Below are positions 6,727-13,658 of a stretch of DNA of 14,031 bases, piece by piece; within the stretch, counting starts at the first letter, position 1, and each line of letters starts with the position of its first letter. Where the stretch lies: positions 1 through 14,031 of the forward strand of contig JAFUZI010000008.1 of NCBI GenBank assembly GCA_017476705.1, read 5' to 3'. Below the pieces are notes generated by a model, which saw only the letters and a program-made list of their open reading frames with translations, was not told the DNA's origin and did not search any database. Source of the stretch: Bacilli bacterium (GTDB lineage: Bacteria; Bacillota_I; Bacilli_A; RF39; UBA660). Position numbers and translations under genes: made by a program.

Positions 6727-7305
6727 ATGAAAGTATCTATAGGAGTTTCTAATAGACATGTGCATTTAACAGATTCTGATTTATGTATTTTATTCGGAGA
6801 AAATTTTAAACTTAATAATATAAAAAATTTAAATCAACCAAAACAATTTGTATCTGATAGTTTTGTAACATTAAAAACTGAGAAATCAGTAATTAATAAT
6901 GTTAGAGTTGTAGGCCCAACTCGCTCATATACGCAGATTGAAATATCTAAAACTGATGCCTTTAAATTAGGATTGAATCCTCCCGTAAGAGAATCTGGAG
7001 ATATTAAGGGATCAAGCCCAATAACAATAGTAGGGCCAGCTGGTAGTTTAAAACTAAATGAAGGATGTATCATAGCGGATAGACATATTCATATAACACC
7101 ACATCAAAAAGAGTTGTATGGATTATCTAATTATGATAAAGTAAATGTAATACTTCCTGGTATTAAAGGTGGTATGATATCTAATGTTAGTTTAAAAGTA
7201 AGTGAAGAATCATTCTTTGAACTTCATTTGGATTTAGATGATGCCAATGCTCATTTAGTAAAAAATGGTGATATAGCGACCATAATAGAAGGTGGGGATT
7301 TATAA
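6727..7305 (+). CDS. pduL: Phosphate propanoyltransferase PduL (phosphotransacylase)
   Basis: Zinc-dependent enzyme exchanging CoA and phosphate on acyl groups (acetyl- or propionyl-CoA to acyl phosphate), unrelated in fold to Pta. Its two halves are visible. The first opens with VSNRHVHLT (7-15, His11 and His13). The second contains the GP-RSYTQIEIS (63-74), PVRESGDIKGSSPI (86-99) and IADRHIHIT (116-124, His120 and His122) blocks, and HLDLDDANAH (167-176) near the end. These histidines are the metal-site type of residues in the family. The protein has 192 residues and starts directly on the catalytic domain, without the N-terminal encapsulation peptide of microcompartment versions. No shell genes are present, so it is probably the general phosphotransacylase that feeds an acetate kinase located elsewhere. 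AGGAGG precedes the ATG. The stop overlaps the ffh ATG (TAATG). Confidence 0.93.
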   Translation: MKVSIGVSNRHVHLTDSDLCILFGENFKLNNIKNLNQPKQFVSDSFVTLKTEKSVINNVRVVGPTRSYTQIEISKTDAFKLGLNPPVRESGDIKGSSPITIVGPAGSLKLNEGCIIADRHIHITPHQKELYGLSNYDKVNVILPGIKGGMISNVSLKVSEESFFELHLDLDDANAHLVKNGDIATIIEGGDL

Positions 7306-8612
7306 TGTTTGAAAGTTTGGGAGATAGACTCCAAGCAGCCATAGATAAAATTAAAGGCTATGGTAAAATTACTGAAGAAAATATATCAGAAATCACAAGA
7401 GAAATAAGACTCGCACTCTTAGAAGCTGATGTAAACTACATAGTCGTTAAAGAATTTATCAATAATGTTAAAGAAAAAGCACTTGGTGAAGAAGTCGCTA
7501 AAAGTCTAAAACCAGGTGAAGTATTTGTTAAAATACTTAAAGATGAATTAGTAGATTTGCTAGGTGGAGAAAAAAGTGATTTATATATATCTGGAAGTCC
7601 AAGTATCTTAATGCTTGTTGGACTTCAAGGTAGTGGTAAGACAACAACTATTGGAAAACTTGCTAATATGTTGCGTAAAAAATATAAGAAAAAGCCATTA
7701 CTTGTAGCTTGTGATATATATAGACCTGCTGCTATTGATCAATTAAAGCAATTAGGTCGTGAGTTAAATATAGAAGTATATTCTGAAGGTACAAATGATC
7801 CTGTAGAAATTTCTAAAAATGCTATAAAGTATGCTAAAGAACATAATTTTGATTATGTACTAATAGATACAGCTGGACGTCTTCATATAGATGAACAACT
7901 GATGACTGAGTTAAAAAATATAAACGCTGAAGTTAAACCTAATGAAATATTGCTTGTACTTGATTCAATGGTAGGTCAAGATGCAATAAATGTTATAAAT
8001 GGGTTTAATGATTCACTTCCATTAACTGGTGCTATTTTAACTAAGCTAGATGGTGATACAAGAGGTGGAGCCGCACTTTCTATTAGACATTTAACTAATA
8101 TTCCAATTAAATTTATTGGTGTTTCTGAAAAATTAGATGGACTTGAAGAATTCTACCCAGAACGTATGGCTACTCGTATACTTGGTATGGGAGATTTAAT
8201 GTCTATGATAGAAAAAGCAGAGTCTGTAATAGATGAAGAAGAAGCAATGAAAGCGGCAAAAAAAATTAAAAAAGGAGAATTTGATTTAGATGATTTTTTA
8301 AATCAAATGAAGCAAATTAAAAAATTAGGGCCACTTGAAAATCTAATTAAAATGATTCCTGGTGCTAAAAAAATGGGCTTAACAAATGTTCAAATAAATC
8401 CTAAAGATATTGCTCATATAGAAGCAATTATACAATCTATGACTATGGAAGAAAGAAGAAATCCAAGTATTTTAAAAGCAAATAGAAAAATTCGTATTGC
8501 TAATGGATCAGGTAGAAGTGTTGAAGAAGTAAACAGGCTACTTAAACAATTTGAAGAAATGAAGAAAATGATGAAAATGATGAAAAATGGAAATTTTAAA
8601 ATGCCATTTTAA
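7305..8612 (+). CDS. ffh: Signal recognition particle GTPase Ffh
   Basis: The protein part of the signal recognition particle: with the 4.5S/scRNA it binds signal sequences of nascent membrane proteins and delivers them to FtsY at the membrane. The 435 residues include an N helical bundle (1-90), a G domain with P-loop GLQGSGKTT (106-114), ALLEADVN (37-44, N domain motif), DTAGR (188-192) and TKLDGD (246-251), and a methionine-rich M domain (about 294-425) with the RKIRIANGSG signature (394-403) that contacts the SRP RNA. The C-terminal MKKMMKMMK run is typical. It is joined to pduL by a one-base overlap and followed 15 nt later by a small unknown gene; the usual ylxM and rpsP neighbours are absent. 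Confidence 0.99.
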   Translation: MFESLGDRLQAAIDKIKGYGKITEENISEITREIRLALLEADVNYIVVKEFINNVKEKALGEEVAKSLKPGEVFVKILKDELVDLLGGEKSDLYISGSPSILMLVGLQGSGKTTTIGKLANMLRKKYKKKPLLVACDIYRPAAIDQLKQLGRELNIEVYSEGTNDPVEISKNAIKYAKEHNFDYVLIDTAGRLHIDEQLMTELKNINAEVKPNEILLVLDSMVGQDAINVINGFNDSLPLTGAILTKLDGDTRGGAALSIRHLTNIPIKFIGVSEKLDGLEEFYPERMATRILGMGDLMSMIEKAESVIDEEEAMKAAKKIKKGEFDLDDFLNQMKQIKKLGPLENLIKMIPGAKKMGLTNVQINPKDIAHIEAIIQSMTMEERRNPSILKANRKIRIANGSGRSVEEVNRLLKQFEEMKKMMKMMKNGNFKMPF

Positions 8613-8627
8613 AATTATGGAGGTTTT

Positions 8628-8834
8628 ATGGAGTATAAAAGTATGCAAAGAAAAGATTTAAACGAAAAATCAACAGAAGAATTAAAAAATGAATTATTAT
8701 TTATGACAAGACGTTTGGATGATAAAAATGTTTCATATGAACAAAAGTCAGAATTTTTAAATAGTGATATACCAAACACAAAAGAAAATATGGAAATAAT
8801 TGAAGATATATTAAGTACAAGAAAAAGCAAATAA
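8628..8834 (+). CDS. Small charged protein of unknown function, third gene of the pduL-ffh operon
   Basis: A 68-residue, highly charged, helix-favouring protein (many Glu, Lys, Asn) with no Cys or Trp and no signal or membrane segment. It contains two short predicted helices, around LNEKSTEELKNELLFMTRRL (11-30) and TKENMEIIEDILSTR. I do not recognise a family, and it does not look like YlxM. The reading frame is judged real because GGAGG precedes the ATG, it follows ffh by 15 nt on the same strand, and a terminator overlaps its stop. The spacing from GGAGG to the ATG is short (4 nt), so the second ATG, five codons in, is a possible start. A longer frame on the opposite strand over the same bases lacks a ribosome site and is rejected. 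Confidence 0.65.
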   Translation: MEYKSMQRKDLNEKSTEELKNELLFMTRRLDDKNVSYEQKSEFLNSDIPNTKENMEIIEDILSTRKSK

Positions 8835-8854
8835 ATTAAATTATTTGTTTTTTT
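8826..8854 (+). terminator. Terminator of the pduL-ffh operon
   Basis: CAAATAA (8828-8834) pairs with TTATTTG (8841-8847), with A-T extension on the outside, a 6-nt loop and a long T run (8848-8854). The stop of the small gene (8832-8834) is in the left arm. Its loop and right arm also hold the -35 of the next promoter. Confidence 0.75.
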
Positions 8855-8864
8855 ATGGTATAAT
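8836..8864 (+). promoter_or_regulatory. Promoter of the membrane XRE regulator (TTAAAT / TGg TATAAT)
   Basis: TTAAAT (8836-8841), 17-nt spacer and TGGTATAAT (hexamer 8859-8864). Same form as the pduL and acyltransferase promoters. Its -35 is embedded in the preceding terminator. Confidence 0.65.
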
Positions 8865-8875
8865 TTTATTACTTG

Positions 8876-8907
8876 CAACTGAAAATATACAAATTTCAAC
8901 TAAAAAT
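8876..8907 (+). repeat. Direct repeat in the XRE-gene leader, possible autoregulatory sites
   Basis: CAACTGAAAAT (8876-8886) and CAACTAAAAAT (8897-8907) differ at one base and start exactly 21 bp apart, two helical turns. An inverted partial copy (AGTTG, 8942-8946) lies just before the ribosome site and can pair with either CAACT in RNA. They lie just after the predicted transcript start (about 8871). Confidence 0.35.
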
Positions 8908-8961
8908 TGGTAGAACGCAACCGGTTTATTTTATAGAATTGAGTTGTGAAGGAGTGAATTT

Positions 8962-10275
8962 ATGAATTTAAAAGAAAATTTAAAAAGAATAAGAAAAGAA
9001 AATAATTTATCACAAGAACAGTTAGCTGATAAATTAAATGTATCAAGGCAGTCAGTATCTAAATGGGAGTCTGGTACATCTTATCCTGAAATGGATAAAA
9101 TGATACAATTATGTCGTATGTTTGATTTAAATATTGATGAGCTATTAAATCAAGATATTAAAAAAGTAAGAGAAGAAAAAAATAGTAAAATTGATATTAA
9201 TAAATATATAGATAGTTTTTTACATTTTGTATCTAAATCATATGATATGTTAAATAGTATGACAAAAACACAAGTGTTAAGATGCATACTTGAACAAATA
9301 TTTTTTATGCTTGTATTTTATTGTTTATCATTGATTGTAATTGGGGTTGTTAAAGGTTTATTTGGAAATATTTTAGATGTATTTAATTATCACAACATTT
9401 TAAGAAAAGTGTTTGATTTAATAATTATATTTTTAAAAACAGGTTTTTTAATATTAGATTTTATATTAGTAATATATGTTTATAAAATTAGATATTTAGA
9501 TTATTATTTAAAAGATGAGAAAAAAGAAGAAGTTAAACGAGAAAAACCTGAATTAAAAAATGAAGAAAAATACAGTCCTGAGAAAATAGAGAAAGTAATT
9601 ATAAGAGATCCAAAGCACTCAGAATATCGTTTCATATCTGGACTATTAAGATTATTATCTTTATTTATTAAATGTTTTATAACATTAATGTTATTATTTG
9701 CTGTATTTGTATTACTTACATTATTAGTATTTTTAGTTTTATCATTTATGTTTGTTAAAACAGGTTTATTATTTATTGGTGGATTTATCGTATTAATTTC
9801 ATCAATTATAATTTTGTTAGTTTTTATAAGTTCATTATATTGTTTTGTAATTAATAGAAAATATAACTATAGATTTATGGAAAGAACATTACTTGTATCA
9901 ATAATAACGCTTGGTCTTGGATTTGGACTATCATTTTTAAGTATTACTAATTTTGAATTCAAAAATGATAAAGTAGAAGAAGAAATTATTATACCAATGA
10001 ATGAGAATTTAAGCTTAGGCTATGTAAACTATGAAGAAGAAAATAGATCAGATTTAAGAGTTGTATCAACACACTCAAAATATTTTAAATTAAAATATGA
10101 TAGTGATATCAATTGGTTATATAATGATTATATAAATGAAGATAGATTTGATGAATTCAGAAATATTGTCAAAGATATTAATAATAAAAAGATAATTGAC
10201 TATGGGACTAATTATATAACTATTTATGCTTCAAAAGAAAACATTGATAAATTACTTGAAAAAAGTGGGTATTAA
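8962..10275 (+). CDS. Membrane-anchored XRE-family (HTH) regulator
   Basis: A 437-residue protein joining a DNA-binding domain to a multi-spanning membrane region. Residues 4-62 are a Cro/C1-type helix-turn-helix (LSQEQLADKLNVSRQSVSKWESG at its heart, followed by the usual YPEMDKMIQLCRMFDLNIDELL). A linker leads to membrane segments at about 111-131, 152-175, 231-262, 265-297 and 308-328, with a long charged loop at 183-225. A soluble C-terminal domain (330-437) ends ...TIYASKENIDKLLEKSGY and is not recognised. The arrangement suggests a regulator tethered to the membrane that senses something at the cell surface; the ligand is unknown. AAGGAG precedes the ATG. It is a single-gene unit with its own promoter and terminator. 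Repeats in its leader could be its operators (inference). Confidence 0.82.
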   Translation: MNLKENLKRIRKENNLSQEQLADKLNVSRQSVSKWESGTSYPEMDKMIQLCRMFDLNIDELLNQDIKKVREEKNSKIDINKYIDSFLHFVSKSYDMLNSMTKTQVLRCILEQIFFMLVFYCLSLIVIGVVKGLFGNILDVFNYHNILRKVFDLIIIFLKTGFLILDFILVIYVYKIRYLDYYLKDEKKEEVKREKPELKNEEKYSPEKIEKVIIRDPKHSEYRFISGLLRLLSLFIKCFITLMLLFAVFVLLTLLVFLVLSFMFVKTGLLFIGGFIVLISSIIILLVFISSLYCFVINRKYNYRFMERTLLVSIITLGLGFGLSFLSITNFEFKNDKVEEEIIIPMNENLSLGYVNYEEENRSDLRVVSTHSKYFKLKYDSDINWLYNDYINEDRFDEFRNIVKDINNKKIIDYGTNYITIYASKENIDKLLEKSGY

Positions 10276-10320
10276 ATTGCCTTATTTAAAAATTGGTTGT
10301 ACAAGTTTGAAAAAAATTAT

Positions 10321-10348
10321 AAGGAAGATGAAATAATCTTTCTTTTTT
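10321..10348 (+). terminator. Terminator of the XRE regulator gene
   Basis: Stem AAGGAAGAT (10321-10329) with ATCTTTCTT (10336-10344), one G-T pair, 6-nt loop GAAATA and T run to 10348. It lies 46 nt after the stop, unlike most terminators here, which overlap the stop. Confidence 0.75.
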
Positions 10349-10361
10349 ATTATAAAAACAT

Positions 10362-10390
10362 TTAAATAACAATAAATTATGTGATATAAT
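10362..10390 (+). promoter_or_regulatory. Promoter of the acyltransferase-kinase operon (TTAAAT / TGa TATAAT)
   Basis: TTAAAT (10362-10367), 17-nt spacer and TGATATAAT (hexamer 10385-10390). Third copy of this promoter form. Transcription from about 10397 gives a leader of about 28 nt before the preferred start at 10425. Confidence 0.65.
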
Positions 10391-10424
10391 TATACTGAAG
10401 ATAATGATATTTAGGATGGGTATT

Positions 10425-11486
10425 ATGGAATTAAAAAAATATGAAGAACTAGAACAAATGACAGAAGTAGAAATTGCAGATTATTATTATAATCTTTTTA
10501 ACTCAATTGAAGAGGAAGTTGGTAAAGCAAAATTTGATTCAATGAGTTTATCAGAATTAGTTAATTATTATGAAAAACCAATGACTCCTGATGAAGCATT
10601 TTCTAAAAAAAATTTTTTTGAATTAAGAAAAATGACAATTGAACAAATAAGTGATTATTATAGAAGATATAGAAAGCATTTATTTGATAATGGTGTTGAA
10701 TTAAAAAATATAAAAATAAGAGAAAAAATTCATTCATTTTTGGTAAGCATAATTAAAATTGATAGAATTATATCTGGTGAAAAAATAAACGTAATAAATA
10801 GGGAAAATACAAAAACAAAAAGACCTGTTATTTTTGCGTGTACGCATATAGGTGGAAATGATGTTCAAAGAGTATTTGAAGCTATTAAAGATCCAGCATA
10901 TCTTTTTTTGGGAGATCCAAAGGGATTATATAGAGATATTGGTGGTGTATTGCTTTCATTAAATGGTGTTATTTGTATGGAAACAAATAATAAAATTGAT
11001 AGAAGAATAGGAAAAGAAAGAGCACTAGAATTATTAAATAAAAATGGTAGTTTATTAATATTTCCAGAAGGTGCCTGGAATATATCTCCAAATCAACCAG
11101 TAATGGATATATATAATGGTACTGTTGATTTAGCTAGAAAAACAAATGCAGAAATTATTCCTGTTGGAATAGAACAATACGATAATAAATTTTTTGTTAG
11201 TATAGGTAAAAATATAACACCAGAGCAAATATCTGATATGAATATTGATGAAGCAAATCAATTACTTAGAGATGCATTAGCAACAGAAAAATGGAGAGTA
11301 TTTGAATCTCAAAAAGTTGTTGATAGAAAAAGTATGGAAGATATAACAGTTGAAGAATTTCAACAAAAAATAGTAGAAAAATGTGAATATGAGTTTAGCT
11401 TACAAGATGTATTTGATACAATGTATCATGATAAGTCAAAAGTTGATCCTGATGAAGCATTTTCATTTAGAGGCAGATTAAGATAG
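10425..11486 (+). CDS. PlsC-like acyltransferase with N-terminal repeat domain
   Basis: A 353-residue protein whose centre is a glycerol-phosphate-type acyltransferase fold. The catalytic HX4D motif is HIGGND (141-146), block II IDRR (191-194), block III FPEGAWN (213-219) and block IV IPVGI (245-249). These enzymes move acyl groups to lysophospholipids or related acceptors at the membrane; the acceptor here is unknown. Ahead of the core is a domain with a visible repeat: ELEQMTEVEIADYY (8-21) and ELRKMTIEQISDYY (66-79). PDEAF also occurs twice, at 55-59 and 342-346, in the last residues of the protein. ATGs at 10404 and 10416 open the same frame, but 10404 has no ribosome site and would sit about 7 nt from the transcript start; AGGA at 10413 supports 10425. 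The only TAG stop in the window ends it, 15 nt before the kinase gene. Confidence 0.82.
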   Translation: MELKKYEELEQMTEVEIADYYYNLFNSIEEEVGKAKFDSMSLSELVNYYEKPMTPDEAFSKKNFFELRKMTIEQISDYYRRYRKHLFDNGVELKNIKIREKIHSFLVSIIKIDRIISGEKINVINRENTKTKRPVIFACTHIGGNDVQRVFEAIKDPAYLFLGDPKGLYRDIGGVLLSLNGVICMETNNKIDRRIGKERALELLNKNGSLLIFPEGAWNISPNQPVMDIYNGTVDLARKTNAEIIPVGIEQYDNKFFVSIGKNITPEQISDMNIDEANQLLRDALATEKWRVFESQKVVDRKSMEDITVEEFQQKIVEKCEYEFSLQDVFDTMYHDKSKVDPDEAFSFRGRLR

Positions 11487-11501
11487 AAATGAGGAGATAA
11501 T

Positions 11502-13556
11502 ATGGATACATTAATTTTACCATTTATTGCTCTTATGCTAGAATTATTACTCATGATATTGTTTTATAGTGGTGAAAGAGATATAAATGACGAAACAAAA
11601 ATATATTCTCACTTGTTAGTTGTGAATTTTATAGATATTGTAATTTCAATCATTTCCTTCGTATATGCCAAAATTGTTGGTAATGAGTTGATTATTGGTT
11701 TGATGCAAAAAGTATATATGTCATTATTAGTTTTGCTGACAGTATATATTAATTGCTATAATATTAAATTATTAAAATTTAAAAAAACTTTAGAAAAAAT
11801 ATTAATTAAAGTATACTTTGTATCATTTTATATAGTAACATTAGCATGTTTTATTACACCACTTACAGTTGTAAATCATGATAATGTTTTAGATGGATTT
11901 GGTATATCATATGATATTGTATTAGTAGCAACTATTGTATATTTAGTTTCAATAATTATATATGCATTAATGATATTTAAAAAAAATCAAGAATTTAAGA
12001 AGAACATTCCATTTGCTTTTTTGATTTTATTTTATATTATAAGTATTTATTTAAGAAAATATATTCCAAATGTAATGTTTGAAAATTTTTTATTTGCTTA
12101 TGTATTTATAATAATGTATTTTACAATTGAAAATCCTGATTTAAAATTATTAAGACAAATGGAACTTGCTAAAGATCAAGCAGAAAAAGCTAATAGAGCA
12201 AAATCAGATTTCTTAAGCTCTATGTCACATGAGATAAGAACTCCACTAAATGCTATAGTAGGACTATCTGAAGACAATCTATCTTATAAAGACCAATTAC
12301 CACATGATGTTGTTGAAAACTCAGAAGATATTATGAGTGCCTCTCAAACACTATTAGAAATAGTAGGTAATATATTAGATATAAATAAAATAGAAGCTAA
12401 TAAAATGGAAATAATAGAGTCACCATATAACTTTAAAGAAGAAATTGAAAATTTAGCTAAAATAGATGCAACGAGAATAGGTGAAAAACCAATTGATTTT
12501 AAAATTAATATTGCTGAAGATATTCCATATGAATTACTTGGTGACAAAATTCATATGAAAGAAATAGTTAATAATTTACTTACTAATGCTATTAAATATA
12601 CAGATCAAGGTGAAATAGAATTAAATGTAAAATGCATAAATCAAAAAGATATTTGTAATCTAATTATAAGTGTCAAAGATACAGGTAAAGGTATTAAAGC
12701 AGATCATATAAATAGATTATTTAATAAATTTGATAGATTAGATGTAGAATTAAATACTACAACAGAAGGAACAGGACTTGGCCTTGCTATTACAAAAGCA
12801 TTAGTTGAAATGATGGGCGGTAAAATTAATGTTCAAAGTCAATTTGGTAAAGGCTCAATATTTATGGTTCAGGTGCCACAAAAAATTAGTAAATTATTCG
12901 CACCTATTCAAGTTAAACAACAAATAGAAATTGACAAAACAGATTCGTCAAATATGTTTGGAGATAAAAAAATACTAATTGTAGATGATAATAAATTAAA
13001 TATTAAAGTAGCAAGAAAAGCACTTCAAGATTTTAACTTTGAAATAGATGAGTGTTATGATGGACAAGAATGCTTAGATAAAGTAATAACTGGAAGTGAG
13101 TATGATTTAATTTTAATGGATATAATGATGCCTAATATGAGCGGTGAGACTGCACTAAAAAAATTAAAAGAAAATCCAAGCTTTAATATTCCTACAATTG
13201 CGCTTACAGCTGATGCTATATCTGGAGCTGAAGAAAAATATAAGAGTGAAGGATTCGTAGATTATATAGCTAAACCATTTAAAAAAGAACAAATAAAAGA
13301 AAAACTAGATATGATTTTTTCAAAACAAACATCAAAAATAAATGCACAAAATGAAACAAATAATTTTGAAGATGTAATTTATGATATGGAACCATCAGAT
13401 GATATAGTTCCTAATGAAGATGATAATATACAAGATAGTGGGTTAGTTAATGCATTATCAGATATTACAAAGCCTTTGAATGAAATTGATGTTCAAGGTA
13501 TAGTTCCTGCTGATGTGCATGTTATTGGTGATACAACTGAAGAAGATGTTAAATAA
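11502..13556 (+). CDS. Hybrid sensor histidine kinase with fused receiver
   Basis: A 684-residue membrane kinase. About seven hydrophobic segments (4-22, 38-56, 67-87, 100-120, 138-158, 170-186, 190-210) form an uncharacterised sensor region. A short coiled segment (ELAKDQAEKANRAKSDF) leads to the HisKA domain with phospho-His 243 (MSHEIRTPLN). The ATPase domain has an N box around NNLLTNAIKYT (357-367), DTGKGI (393-398) and TGLGL (424-428). A receiver domain at 488-606 has the acidic pair D495/D496, phospho-acceptor D540, T569 and K591, all the residues needed. The last 75 residues are acidic and low in complexity, with no Hpt-like histidine motif, so the relay partner must be elsewhere. It contains no Trp. 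GAGGAG precedes the ATG. Co-transcription with the acyltransferase gene suggests a lipid or envelope signal, but this is inference. Confidence 0.93.
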   Translation: MDTLILPFIALMLELLLMILFYSGERDINDETKIYSHLLVVNFIDIVISIISFVYAKIVGNELIIGLMQKVYMSLLVLLTVYINCYNIKLLKFKKTLEKILIKVYFVSFYIVTLACFITPLTVVNHDNVLDGFGISYDIVLVATIVYLVSIIIYALMIFKKNQEFKKNIPFAFLILFYIISIYLRKYIPNVMFENFLFAYVFIIMYFTIENPDLKLLRQMELAKDQAEKANRAKSDFLSSMSHEIRTPLNAIVGLSEDNLSYKDQLPHDVVENSEDIMSASQTLLEIVGNILDINKIEANKMEIIESPYNFKEEIENLAKIDATRIGEKPIDFKINIAEDIPYELLGDKIHMKEIVNNLLTNAIKYTDQGEIELNVKCINQKDICNLIISVKDTGKGIKADHINRLFNKFDRLDVELNTTTEGTGLGLAITKALVEMMGGKINVQSQFGKGSIFMVQVPQKISKLFAPIQVKQQIEIDKTDSSNMFGDKKILIVDDNKLNIKVARKALQDFNFEIDECYDGQECLDKVITGSEYDLILMDIMMPNMSGETALKKLKENPSFNIPTIALTADAISGAEEKYKSEGFVDYIAKPFKKEQIKEKLDMIFSKQTSKINAQNETNNFEDVIYDMEPSDDIVPNEDDNIQDSGLVNALSDITKPLNEIDVQGIVPADVHVIGDTTEEDVK

Positions 13557-13586
13557 AAAAACCATTCTAAATAAAATGGTTTTTTT
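13556..13586 (+). terminator. Terminator of the acyltransferase-kinase operon
   Basis: 11-bp stem AAAAAACCATT (13556-13566) with AATGGTTTTTT (13575-13585/6), 8-nt loop, T run. It begins on the last base of the kinase TAA. Confidence 0.85.
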
Positions 13587-13627
13587 ATAATATAAGACAT
13601 TTAACTTATTCAAATAGTTTATTTCTA

Positions 13628-13636
13628 CATACTATA
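13628..13636 (+). promoter_or_regulatory. CATACTATA, possible sporulation-type -10 element before cotD-like gene
   Basis: CATACTATA fits the sigma-K -10 pattern CATANNNTA, and its first eight bases are one base from the sigma-E -10 CATACAAT. Neither a sigma-K -35 (AC about 16 nt upstream) nor a good sigma-E -35 is seen at the right distance, so the call is tentative. The gene's likely spore role is the main support. Confidence 0.3.
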
Positions 13637-13658
13637 AAATAGGTAAGGAGGAATTAAA

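Noticed and set aside
6727..7305. Bacterial microcompartment locus suggested by PduL
   Set aside because: No shell protein or signature enzyme is nearby and the protein has no N-terminal encapsulation peptide.
8615..8899. 94-codon open frame on the minus strand across the small ffh-operon gene
   Set aside because: It lies over a plus-strand gene with a good ribosome site and an operon-matching terminator, and the minus frame has neither. Its many Phe, Leu and Ser codons are the shadow of Lys/Glu/Asn codons.
10404..10424. Upstream ATG starts for the acyltransferase
   Set aside because: The first has no ribosome site and lies only a few bases after the predicted transcript start; AGGA at 10413 is well placed for 10425.
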